Assembly (NCBI GenBank): GCA_033763775.1
Contig: JANRJW010000002.1
Coordinates: 1 to 43,601 of the forward strand
Reading direction: 5' to 3'
Source: JAJTHB01 sp033763775
GTDB taxonomy: Bacteria; Pseudomonadota; Alphaproteobacteria; Rickettsiales; SXRF01
Length of the DNA stretch: 43,601 nt
The position numbers and the translations under genes were made by a program. Under the pieces are notes generated by a model. The model saw only the letters and a program-made list of their open reading frames with translations, made no database searches and was not told the origin of the DNA. Each line of letters starts with the position of its first letter. The stretch's first letter is position 1. Positions 1 through 7,023 of this stretch are shown here, piece after piece.

Positions 1-1005
<1,005 letters not shown>

Positions 1006-1117
1006 TACTGATGTGTTTGAATCATGAGCGTGCAGCACAAAGCAGCATGCTGAGCAATTCGGCATCATCTCATCAAGATAAATCCCCAATAAAATAATAG
1101 AAACATGATGAAGGTGT

Positions 1118-1145
1118 TCCGCCTGCGCCAAAAGGCTACGGCGGA
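1118..1145. repeat. Short palindromic repeat in the 23S-5S spacer
   Basis: A 28-bp imperfect palindrome with outer arms TCCGCC and GGCGGA lies in the 190-bp spacer between 23S and 5S. A related copy with arms TCCTCC and GGAGGA is at 1600-1625 in the opposite sense. This form, with a GC-rich stem around an AAAG or AGCTT centre, looks like a small dispersed repeat. No tRNA gene is visible in the spacer. Confidence 0.6.
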
Positions 1146-1179
1146 CGCCGCAGAAAAACCTAAACACGATTCTTTCAGG

Positions 1180-1329
1180 AAAAAGCCTGATAGGATCTGG
1201 TGGTTATAATCTCGATGGAAACACCCGTTCCCATTCCGAACACGACCGTGAAACGTCGAGATGCAGATGGTACTATGTCTTAAGATATGGGAGAGTATGT
1301 GGCCGCCAGTTCCTATCAGGCTTTTTTTT
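1180..1329 (+). terminator. rRNA processing stem and terminator around 5S
   Basis: Bases 1180-1195 (AAAAAGCCTGATAGGA) are perfectly complementary to 1311-1326. This extends 5S helix I by 16 bp and is followed by a run of eight T. Such a long stem would be a substrate for rRNA maturation nucleases. Its right half with the T-run can act as an intrinsic terminator of the rRNA operon. Pairing is read from sequence; function is inferred. Confidence 0.75.
1196..1310 (+). rRNA. rrf: 5S ribosomal RNA
   Basis: The sequence has the 5S core ACACCCGTTCCCATTCCGAA near 1220-1239, and its ends TCTGGTGG and CCGCCAGT pair as helix I. About 115 bases lie between the helix I ends, which fits 5S. It follows the 23S after about 190 bases. 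The exact ends are inferred from the pairing. Confidence 0.95.
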
Positions 1330-1395
1330 CTACTAGGCTGGTTAATCTGCTTGGAATTTTTGACTTCCGGTGCTCACGTACCAAAATGTACGCTG

Positions 1396-1447
1396 CGCTC
1401 CGGTTCCAAAAATTCCTTCGCGCTTAACACATCCTAGCGAAAAATAT
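1396..1447. repeat. 52-bp direct repeat, copy 1
   Basis: This stretch matches 1495-1546 with few mismatches, 99 bp apart. Both contain CTTCGCGCTTAACACATCC and end in AGCGAAAAATAT. A weaker third match starts near 1461 (CCTTCGCACTTGGCTCAG). The stretch 1330-1763 holds no gene that I can support apart from these repeats, the 5S relic and a palindrome. Confidence 0.8.
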
Positions 1448-1494
1448 CAACACAAAGTTTCCTTCGCACTTGGCTCAGACTAATGAAAATGTGT

Positions 1495-1546
1495 CGCCCC
1501 GGCTTCAAAAATCCCTTCGCGCTTAACACATCCTAGCGAAAAATAT
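1495..1546. repeat. 52-bp direct repeat, copy 2
   Basis: This is the second copy of the 1396-1447 repeat, ending 11 bases before a relic of the 5S 3' end. The two copies differ mainly by transitions. Confidence 0.8.
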
Positions 1547-1557
1547 TACTTCAAACT

Positions 1558-1581
1558 GCCAGTTCCTATCAGGCTTTTTTT
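1558..1581 (+). repeat. Relic of a 5S rRNA 3' end with its terminator
   Basis: These 24 bases are identical to 1305-1328, that is the last bases of 5S, the right half of the processing stem and the T-run. The rest of a 5S gene is missing upstream, so this is a truncated second copy. It may come from recombination between rRNA operons or a local duplication. Confidence 0.8.
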
Positions 1582-1599
1582 ACATCCCCGCGACGCAAG

Positions 1600-1625
1600 T
1601 CCTCCGAAGCTTTAGCGTAGGAGGA
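1600..1625. repeat. Short palindromic repeat
   Basis: A 26-bp imperfect palindrome (TCCTCC ... GGAGGA) is related to the spacer copy at 1118-1145. It lies inside a longer imperfect stem (CATCCCC near 1584 with GGGGATC near 1630), just after the 5S relic. Confidence 0.6.
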
Positions 1626-1708
1626 AAGTGGGGATCTTGTGGCTTTTTTTATTTTATTACTATTATTTTTTTCAACAAGTTAAGCGATTTCACAAAAGTT
1701 TAATACTT

Positions 1709-1723
1709 ACAGAATTATTCTGT
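1709..1723. promoter_or_regulatory. Perfect 15-bp palindrome, candidate operator
   Basis: ACAGAATTATTCTGT has 7-bp arms around one central T and lies 40 bases upstream of the gene at 1764, in AT-rich DNA. Its size and place fit a dimeric repressor site. No regulator is known, so this is inference. Confidence 0.35.
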
Positions 1724-1763
1724 GTTAAAGTACATGCCATATTGAAAAAAATGGAGAATCATT

Positions 1764-2207
1764 ATGTCAAAAGCCGCCGAAAGAATCATTGCTGCGAAAG
1801 ATGGCAAACCGTCAATTGATGACTTGAAAAATGCGATAAAAAAGTTCGGCCTCTCCTTTAATACAGCTAATCATCCAAGGATTAAGACGGCAGTAATGAT
1901 TTCTAACGCAGAAGACGCGTCAAATTCATTAAGAAATGCATTTATCCAACTTGTAACTTATGTGGGGTTACAGCGCTCCGGTGATTTGAATGTTGATGAC
2001 GTTATTCGCGATAAAATTGCAGAATTAGCTGAGGTTCTTGTTGTTGATGACAAAAGCTTGGATGATGTGACGATTAGAGCATTAAAAGATGTCGATAATC
2101 ACGAAAGCCATACTGCACGAGAGGCCATTGCTAACATCATAGGTCGCATCGAAGCTGCCTATAACGAAGTTTGCGGCCCAGTAAAAGGCGCTGGTAAAGT
2201 TGTTTAA
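1764..2207 (+). CDS. Hypothetical protein, 147 aa
   Basis: I do not recognise this protein. It is mostly helical in appearance and acidic in the middle (segments such as DLNVDDVIRDKIAELAEVL), with no signal peptide, membrane segment or Cys motif, so it is probably cytoplasmic. The ATG at 1764 is preceded by GGAG at about 1752, a fair ribosome-binding site. A longer frame beginning at 1628 on this strand is in another frame and is not favoured. The gene is AT-rich compared with the core genes and stands between the rRNA operon and a toxin-antitoxin locus, which suggests accessory DNA. Confidence 0.75.
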   Translation: MSKAAERIIAAKDGKPSIDDLKNAIKKFGLSFNTANHPRIKTAVMISNAEDASNSLRNAFIQLVTYVGLQRSGDLNVDDVIRDKIAELAEVLVVDDKSLDDVTIRALKDVDNHESHTAREAIANIIGRIEAAYNEVCGPVKGAGKVV

Positions 2208-2235
2208 TTCGGCTTGCCAGTTTTCATGAAACCCT

Positions 2236-2264
2236 TTGCTCAGCACCGCCAAATCCGTTAGAAT
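2236..2264 (+). promoter_or_regulatory. Promoter of hicBA, possibly leaderless
   Basis: TTGCTC (2236-2241) and TAGAAT (2259-2264) are separated by 17 bases, close to the sigma-70 consensus. The expected start of transcription is 6-7 bases after the -10, at or next to the ATG at 2271. No Shine-Dalgarno sequence is seen before that ATG, so the message may be leaderless. Confidence 0.5.
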
Positions 2265-2270
2265 GACTCT

Positions 2271-2507
2271 ATGAAAAACGAATTTAACGTCATCATCGAA
2301 AAAGACTCGGAAGGCTTTCTGGTAGGAAGCGTGCCGGAGTTGCACGGCTGCCACACGCAGGCCAAAACCATGGATGAACTTCTGGTTCGCGTACAGGAAG
2401 CCATTTCTCTTTGTCTCGAAGAGTATGGCGACGATTATTTCGGCGAACGGGAATTTATCGGTGTGCAGCGCGTGACTGTTGCCCCATGGTCCGCGCCCCA
2501 CGCTTAA
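2271..2507 (+). CDS. hicB: HicB-family antitoxin
   Basis: This 78-residue protein is a short HicB antitoxin, expected to bind and block the HicA mRNA interferase. The partial RNase-H-like fold of HicB is recognisable from IIEKDSEGFLVGSVPELHGC near the N-terminus, followed by HTQAKTMDELLVRVQEAI, both typical of the family. It has no clear added DNA-binding domain at the C-terminus, so self-repression is uncertain. The toxin gene overlaps its 3' end by 22 bases in another frame. The order hicB then hicA is the reverse of the common arrangement but is found in many loci. Confidence 0.88.
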   Translation: MKNEFNVIIEKDSEGFLVGSVPELHGCHTQAKTMDELLVRVQEAISLCLEEYGDDYFGEREFIGVQRVTVAPWSAPHA

Positions 2508-2687
2508 ATGGCAAAGAACTAATCAAACAGCTCCAACATCATGGGTTTTTGGTATCGCGCGTGCGCGGAAGTCACCATTTTCTTAAGCACCGCGATGGTC
2601 ATTCCCGTCTATGGAAACGAAATCATCGGCTCCGGGCTTTTGAACAAAATCTGCCGTGATAGTCAGATTGAACCTTTGGATTTATAG
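2486..2687 (+). pseudogene. hicA: HicA-family mRNA interferase, frameshifted
   Basis: The ATG at 2486 opens a HicA reading frame: RLNGKELIKQLQHHGFLVSR, then RGSHHFLKHRDGHS with the catalytic histidine region. After the DGHS codons (about 2605) the frame reads nonsense and stops at 2659. The expected C-terminal half (PVYGNEIIGSGLLNKICRD) continues one base out of frame and ends in TAG at 2685-2687. The family normally has three or four more residues at the junction, so a small deletion there explains the shift. The intact protein would be about 70 residues. The toxin is probably inactive unless the shift is a sequencing error. Confidence 0.85.
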
Positions 2688-2779
2688 CTGGATCAAGGCT
2701 GATTCGCGCTGCTGTGCGTTTATCGAATATATATAGATCTCTGAGTATCTCACGCGCGGTGGCAAGAAAAAGCAGGGCA

Positions 2780-3430
2780 TTAGAGCTGCATCGCCACGCC
2801 ATGATAAAAATAATAGCCTAAGCCAACAGTGAATACATAACAGCCATAGAGCGAATGCTCAAACCAGACCGCCGCAAGCGATCTGGTGCGCAGGTAGGTT
2901 TGTGTGAAAATCAAACTGCCGATAGCAGAAAACACCACCGCCACCCAGTTATGCAGCACGATATGCAGCCAGCCGAATGCAAACGCATTCAGCAGCAGAC
3001 GCTGGGTGCTGCCCACCGGCCAGACCATGTAGCGCCGGAAAAAATAGCTGCGATAAATCAGCTCCTGCGGCAGCACAGATAGCAGCGGATAAAAAATCAG
3101 AATAGCAAACCACAGATGAAGATTCGTTTGCGGGACAATGAACAGCTGATCGGGCTTCATGAACCACGTAAATGCCGTCATCAGCGCAGCAAAAGGAAGA
3201 AAACGCAGCAGGATGCGCGCCAGCTCAGCGCGCGTGAGCGCCGCTAGGTTCCATTCTTCTTTCAGACCCTGTTGATAATGTAAACGCAGCATGCGCAGCG
3301 CCAGAAAAGCAAAAAACCACAGAAGTGGCATCAGCAGCTTATCGGGCTGATAAAGATAAAGCAGCACCGGCACCAGCACAAAGATGACAATAAACTCGGT
3401 TTGCGGTCGGCGGAGAAAGGCAGATATCAT
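2780..3430 (-). CDS. CPBP-family intramembrane protease
   Basis: A 216-residue polytopic membrane protein of the CPBP (CAAX protease and bacteriocin-processing) family. The three signature regions are visible: PQELIYRSYFFRR (the EExxxR region, here Gln-Glu instead of Glu-Glu), FGWLHIVLHN (the F-x-x-x-H motif) and EHSLYG near the C-terminus. Several hydrophobic helices surround them. Family members are metalloprotease-like membrane enzymes; the substrate here is unknown. The gene lies 52 bases downstream of trpD on the same strand and may be transcribed with it. In related genomes trpC often occupies this place. Confidence 0.85.
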   Translation of the reverse strand: MISAFLRRPQTEFIVIFVLVPVLLYLYQPDKLLMPLLWFFAFLALRMLRLHYQQGLKEEWNLAALTRAELARILLRFLPFAALMTAFTWFMKPDQLFIVPQTNLHLWFAILIFYPLLSVLPQELIYRSYFFRRYMVWPVGSTQRLLLNAFAFGWLHIVLHNWVAVVFSAIGSLIFTQTYLRTRSLAAVWFEHSLYGCYVFTVGLGYYFYHGVAMQL

Positions 3431-3482
3431 GGCGAAAAACTTTCTTGCCTCATGATTATCCGCTTTAATCGTTTATTTTTGC

Positions 3483-4499
3483 CTAAGAACGCTCATGGCT
3501 GATGAGCTGGAGTTTCTGCAGTGTGCGGAAAGCCTCGCCGGAATCAATCGCATGGCTGGCGATGGCCGCTGCCTCGATCAGGCCTGAAGCCCGCCCACAT
3601 ACCACCAGCGCCGCGGCACTATTTAGCACCACTGCGCGGCGATAAGCAGAGTCCATGCCGGAAATGGCATCCCTCAGCGCCGCGGCGTTATGCTCAGCAT
3701 CACCACCTTTTAATTCCTCAAGTGAAGCGCGTTTCAGCCCGGCATCCTCCGGCGAGATCTCGAAACGGGTGATGGTGCCATCACGCAGCGCCGCCACCTG
3801 TGTGGCGCCGGTCAGCGTCAGCTCATCGAGACCATCGCTACCATGCACTACCCATGCTGCCTTGCAGCCAAGCTGATGCAGTGCCTGCGCCATTGGCTCC
3901 AGCCATGTTTCGCTGTAGACGCCAACCAGCTGGTAGGCAGGAGCAGCAGGATTCGCCAGCGGGCCAATAAGATTAAATACCGTACGCAGCCCCAGCTCCT
4001 GACGCACCGGCGCAACATGGCGCATGGCGCTGTGAAATTTCGGTGCATGTAGAAATGCGATGTGACATTCGCGAAGGCAGCGCTCCAGCACAGGAATCTC
4101 GGCGTCAATCTTGATACCCAGCGCCGCCAGCACATCCGCCGATCCCGACCGCGATGATACCGAGCGATTGCCGTGCTTGGCCACTGGCACACCACACGCT
4201 GCCAGCACCAGCGCGGCTGCGGTAGAGATGTTGTAGGTGCCGCGCGCATCCCCGCCCGTGCCGCAGGTATCCATGCAGCCTTCAGGGGCGTGTAGCTTTG
4301 CCGCCTTAGTGCGCATCACAAGAGCGCCAGCGGTGATTTCCTCCGTCGTTTCCCCCTTCATGCGCAGCCCCATCAGAAACGCCGCCATCTGCGCCGGTGT
4401 GGCGCCGCCATTCATGATGATCTGAAACGCGCGCGTGGCCTGTTCCTGCGTGAGGTTTTTCTTTTGAGCGAGCAGTGTGAGTATATCTTGGAAGGTCAC
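3483..4499 (-). CDS. trpD: Anthranilate phosphoribosyltransferase
   Basis: TrpD transfers phosphoribose from PRPP to anthranilate, the second step of tryptophan synthesis, in the cytoplasm. At 338 residues it has full family length. An N-terminal helical domain (MNGGATPAQMAAFLMGLRMK) precedes the PRPP-binding loop DTCGTGGDARGTYNIST near residues 77-93. Then come KHGNRSVSSRSGSADVL near 107-123 and the RQELGLRTVFNLIGPLANP region near 165-183. The start overlaps the trpG stop by four bases (ATGA), so translation is coupled. No trpC follows. Confidence 0.97.
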   Translation of the reverse strand: MTFQDILTLLAQKKNLTQEQATRAFQIIMNGGATPAQMAAFLMGLRMKGETTEEITAGALVMRTKAAKLHAPEGCMDTCGTGGDARGTYNISTAAALVLAACGVPVAKHGNRSVSSRSGSADVLAALGIKIDAEIPVLERCLRECHIAFLHAPKFHSAMRHVAPVRQELGLRTVFNLIGPLANPAAPAYQLVGVYSETWLEPMAQALHQLGCKAAWVVHGSDGLDELTLTGATQVAALRDGTITRFEISPEDAGLKRASLEELKGGDAEHNAAALRDAISGMDSAYRRAVVLNSAAALVVCGRASGLIEAAAIASHAIDSGEAFRTLQKLQLISHERS

Positions 4500-5071
4500 T
4501 TGATACCGTCCAGAAAATTCCTGATCAATTCATGGCCATAGTCGGAGGCGATGGATTCCGGATGAAACTGCACGCCGTGGGTATTGTGGCTTTGGTGCGC
4601 CAGCCCCATGATAAGGCCGTCATCCGCGGTAACGGCCGTGACCTCAAGACATTCCGGCAGGCTGGCGCGATCCACGATCAGCGAATGGTAGCGCGTGGCG
4701 TTGAACGGAATCGGCAGCCCTTTAAAGACGCTGGTGCCTTCATGATAGATGCTGCTGATTTTGCCATGCATCGGCTTTGGCGCACGAATGACTTTGCCGC
4801 CAAATGCCTCACCAATGGCCTGATGGCCAAGGCAGACGCCAAGAATGGGAATGACGCCCGAGGCCTTCCTGATGAGATCCAGACAAATGCCTGATTCCTG
4901 AGGATTGCCGGGGCCGGGAGAGATGACGATGCCATCCGGCTTCATCTGCATGATCGCATCGACGCTGATTTTATCATTGCGATGCACAGCAACCTCCGCC
5001 CCAAGCTCGCCGATGTAATGCACGAGGTTGTAAGTGAACGAGTCGTAGTTATCGAGAAGAAGAATTTTCAT
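4496..5071 (-). CDS. trpG: Anthranilate synthase component II, glutamine amidotransferase
   Basis: TrpG releases ammonia from glutamine for TrpE. It is a class I amidotransferase: ILLLDNYDSFTYNLVHYIGE at the N-terminus, PGPGNPQESG, the nucleophile Cys in LGVCLGHQAIGEAFGG, and HGVQFHPESI with the catalytic His and Glu. I chose the ATG at 5071, which gives the family-typical MKILLLDNYDSF start; a start five codons upstream is possible. The gene is separated from trpE by a 348-bp repeat-flanked nuclease unit that interrupts the expected trpEG pair. Confidence 0.96.
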   Translation of the reverse strand: MKILLLDNYDSFTYNLVHYIGELGAEVAVHRNDKISVDAIMQMKPDGIVISPGPGNPQESGICLDLIRKASGVIPILGVCLGHQAIGEAFGGKVIRAPKPMHGKISSIYHEGTSVFKGLPIPFNATRYHSLIVDRASLPECLEVTAVTADDGLIMGLAHQSHNTHGVQFHPESIASDYGHELIRNFLDGIK

Positions 5072-5072
5072 G

Positions 5073-5468
5073 TTATTTACTGTCATCCAGAGTGTGGCCT
5101 AGTAAAAGTGAAGATGCCTGTATTTTGTTGGCGCTTCGGTCGGAATGATAATGCATTATGTCATCCCGAGCATAGTCGAGGGATCTTTTGTTTTCAGAAA
5201 GATCAATCCATTTCGGATTCATTTGATTAACCAGCACATTCTTTTTCTCTCTGCGCCATTTTTTTAACTGCTTTTCTCTAGCAATGGCAGCGTGGACATT
5301 GTCAGTTTCCTCAAAGTACACGAGCTTCGTTGCATTATATTTTTCAGTGAACCCAGCAATCAATTTTAACTTATGCTCCCAATCTCGCCGCTGCAAATTA
5401 TTGGTTACGCCGATATATAGAACGGAATTATTCCAGTTTGCCATCATGTAAACAAAATGTTGGTGCAT
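5073..5468 (-). CDS. GIY-YIG nuclease family protein (YhbQ/UPF0213 type)
   Basis: A small single-domain GIY-YIG nuclease. FVYMM and LYIGVTNNLQRR give the GIY-YIG core, followed by EHKLKLIAGFTEKYN, LVYFEE, and AIAREKQLKKWRREKK with the conserved Glu, ending with MNPKWIDL near residue 91. Proteins of this subfamily are about 90-100 residues. Here the frame runs on for about 40 residues through the left inverted repeat, so the tail is repeat-encoded. I chose the ATG at 5468 because upstream codons are repeat sequence (RAQRSEVEES). The gene stops one base before the trpG start. Its biological target is unknown. Confidence 0.85.
   Translation of the reverse strand: MHQHFVYMMANWNNSVLYIGVTNNLQRRDWEHKLKLIAGFTEKYNATKLVYFEETDNVHAAIAREKQLKKWRREKKNVLVNQMNPKWIDLSENKRSLDYARDDIMHYHSDRSANKIQASSLLLGHTLDDSK
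5081..5153. repeat. Degenerate palindromic repeat upstream of trpG
   Basis: The stretch starts with TGTCATCC and ends with CGGAATGATA, so its tips are inverted (TGTCATCC against TATCATTCC). It looks like a decayed member of the same TGTCAT-tipped family as the unit immediately to its right. It occupies the trpG leader. Confidence 0.45.
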
Positions 5469-5506
5469 AGATTCCTCGACTTCGCTGCGCTGCGCTCGGA
5501 ATGACA
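5159..5506. mobile_element. GIY-YIG gene bracketed by inverted palindromic repeats
   Basis: The left repeat (5159-5186) reads TGTCATCCCGAGC then ATAGTCGAGGGATCT going inward. The right repeat (5469-5506), read inward on the minus strand, is TGTCATTCCGAGC, a 10-base extra segment GCAGCGCAGC, then GAAGTCGAGGAATCT. The two are inverted copies facing each other, and the nuclease ATG at 5468 is the first base inside the right repeat. A related palindrome lies in frame in queG (27461-27527). The arrangement resembles a small mobile unit with inverted ends inserted between trpE and trpG. Mobility is inferred. Confidence 0.55.
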
Positions 5507-5517
5507 ACAAAGGATTC

Positions 5518-7023
5518 TCATGTGAATTTGATGGCCTCCTCGGCGGCGCGCATCAGGGCGCGGGCTTTGTTTAGCGATTCCTGATATTCCGCTTCGGTAT
5601 CACTCTCTGCAACGATGCCGCCGCCCGCCTGAAGATGGAGCATGCCATCCTTGATGAGGCCGGTGCGCAGCGTGATGGCGGTATCCATGTTGCCGCTGCC
5701 CGAGAAATAGCCGATGGCGCCCGCGTAAAAGCTGCGTTTTTCAACTTCCAGCTCATCGATGATCTCCATGGCGCGAATCTTCGGCGCGCCGCTGACCGTG
5801 CCTGCCGGAAAACCCGCCACGAGTGCGGAAAGCGCATCGAATTTACTATCCAGCTCCCCCGTGACATTCGAGACGATATGCATGACGTGGGAATAGTTTT
5901 CGATGGCCATTTTCTGCGTGGTTTTAACCGTGCCGATTTTCGAGACACGCCCGACATCATTGCGCCCTAAATCCAGCAGCATGAGATGCTCGGAAATTTC
6001 TTTTGGATCGGCAAGTAAATCAGCAGCTAAAATGCGATCTTCATCGCGGTCGCGGCCGCGTTTGCGCGTGCCGGCAATCGGGCGGATGGTGACTTCGCCG
6101 TCACGCAGCCTAACCAGAATCTCCGGGCTGGAGCCCACCAGCTGGTACGCCCCGAAGCTTAAATAAAACAGAAAAGGCGATGGGTTGAGCTGGCGCAGCG
6201 CGCGGTAAAGTGCAAAGGGCGGCAGCGTAAATGGCGCAGAAAAACGCTGCGACAGCACGACCTGAAAAATATCGCCTGCGCGGATGTAATCCCTGGCTTT
6301 GTCGATCATGGCATCGTAGTGGCTGCGCGTGGTGTTGGAGACAAAATCCGACAGCTTGACCGGCTGCAGCGAAGCGCCCGTGGGGGATGCTGGCGCCTGC
6401 GCCAGCCGCGCAAGCGCATAAGCAAGGCGCTTCTTGGCGGCCTCGTAAGCGGCGGAGGCATCATCACGCGCGGGATCCGCCCAGATGGTGGTCGTGATGT
6501 ACATGGTGTCGCTGACATTATCAAAAATCACCATCAGCTTCGGGCGCATGAAACAGCTGCCGGGAATGCCAATGGAATCCGGTTTGCTGTCCGGCAGCTG
6601 CTCCATCAGCCGCACCATGTCATAGCCCATATAGCCTACCAGCCCCGCCGCCATCGGCGGGAGTCCTTCCGGAATGTCGATATGCGAAGCTTCCACCAGA
6701 CGGCGAAACGCGGTGAGTGTGTCGCCGTCACAAGGCTTGAAGCAGGCTTCATCCATGGTGTCACTATGGGCGATTTCGGCGCGATTGCCGCTCGCGCGGA
6801 AGATGAGATCCGGCATCAGTCCGATGATGCTGTAGCGCCCGCGAATTTCGCCCTTTTCAACGGATTCAAGGAGAAAACACGGCGCATCATCCTGCATTAG
6901 CCTGAGCATCGCCGAGACCGGGGTGTCCAGATCCGCCGGCCTGCTCAGCCAGACCACCTGAGAAATGCCGCGGTTAAACTGCTGGATAAACGGCTCCAGC
7001 GCAGGCTGGATGGCCGATATCAT
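5518..7023 (-). CDS. trpE: Anthranilate synthase component I
   Basis: TrpE makes anthranilate from chorismate with ammonia delivered by TrpG. At 501 residues it is full length. The N-terminal region holds LLESVEKGEIRGRYSIIG near residues 52-69; the LLES motif is part of the tryptophan feedback site in the family, so inhibition by tryptophan is likely kept. The chorismate-binding domain shows FQVVLSQRFSAPF, PIAGTRKRGRDRDEDRIL, LDLGRNDVGRVSKIG, PAGTVSGAPKIRAMEIIDEL and the C-terminal GGGIVAESD. The start overlaps the end of the chaperone gene upstream by four bases, so the two are coupled. Confidence 0.97.
   Translation of the reverse strand: MISAIQPALEPFIQQFNRGISQVVWLSRPADLDTPVSAMLRLMQDDAPCFLLESVEKGEIRGRYSIIGLMPDLIFRASGNRAEIAHSDTMDEACFKPCDGDTLTAFRRLVEASHIDIPEGLPPMAAGLVGYMGYDMVRLMEQLPDSKPDSIGIPGSCFMRPKLMVIFDNVSDTMYITTTIWADPARDDASAAYEAAKKRLAYALARLAQAPASPTGASLQPVKLSDFVSNTTRSHYDAMIDKARDYIRAGDIFQVVLSQRFSAPFTLPPFALYRALRQLNPSPFLFYLSFGAYQLVGSSPEILVRLRDGEVTIRPIAGTRKRGRDRDEDRILAADLLADPKEISEHLMLLDLGRNDVGRVSKIGTVKTTQKMAIENYSHVMHIVSNVTGELDSKFDALSALVAGFPAGTVSGAPKIRAMEIIDELEVEKRSFYAGAIGYFSGSGNMDTAITLRTGLIKDGMLHLQAGGGIVAESDTEAEYQESLNKARALMRAAEEAIKFT

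Noticed and set aside
1006..1195. tRNA gene in or after the rRNA operon
   Set aside because: No cloverleaf or GGTTCRA loop could be found; the palindrome at 1118-1145 is too short and lacks tRNA features.
1628..1819. 63-codon plus-strand frame before the unknown gene
   Set aside because: It starts in a T-rich tract (LFYYYYFF), overlaps the better-supported start at 1764 in another frame and has no ribosome-binding site.
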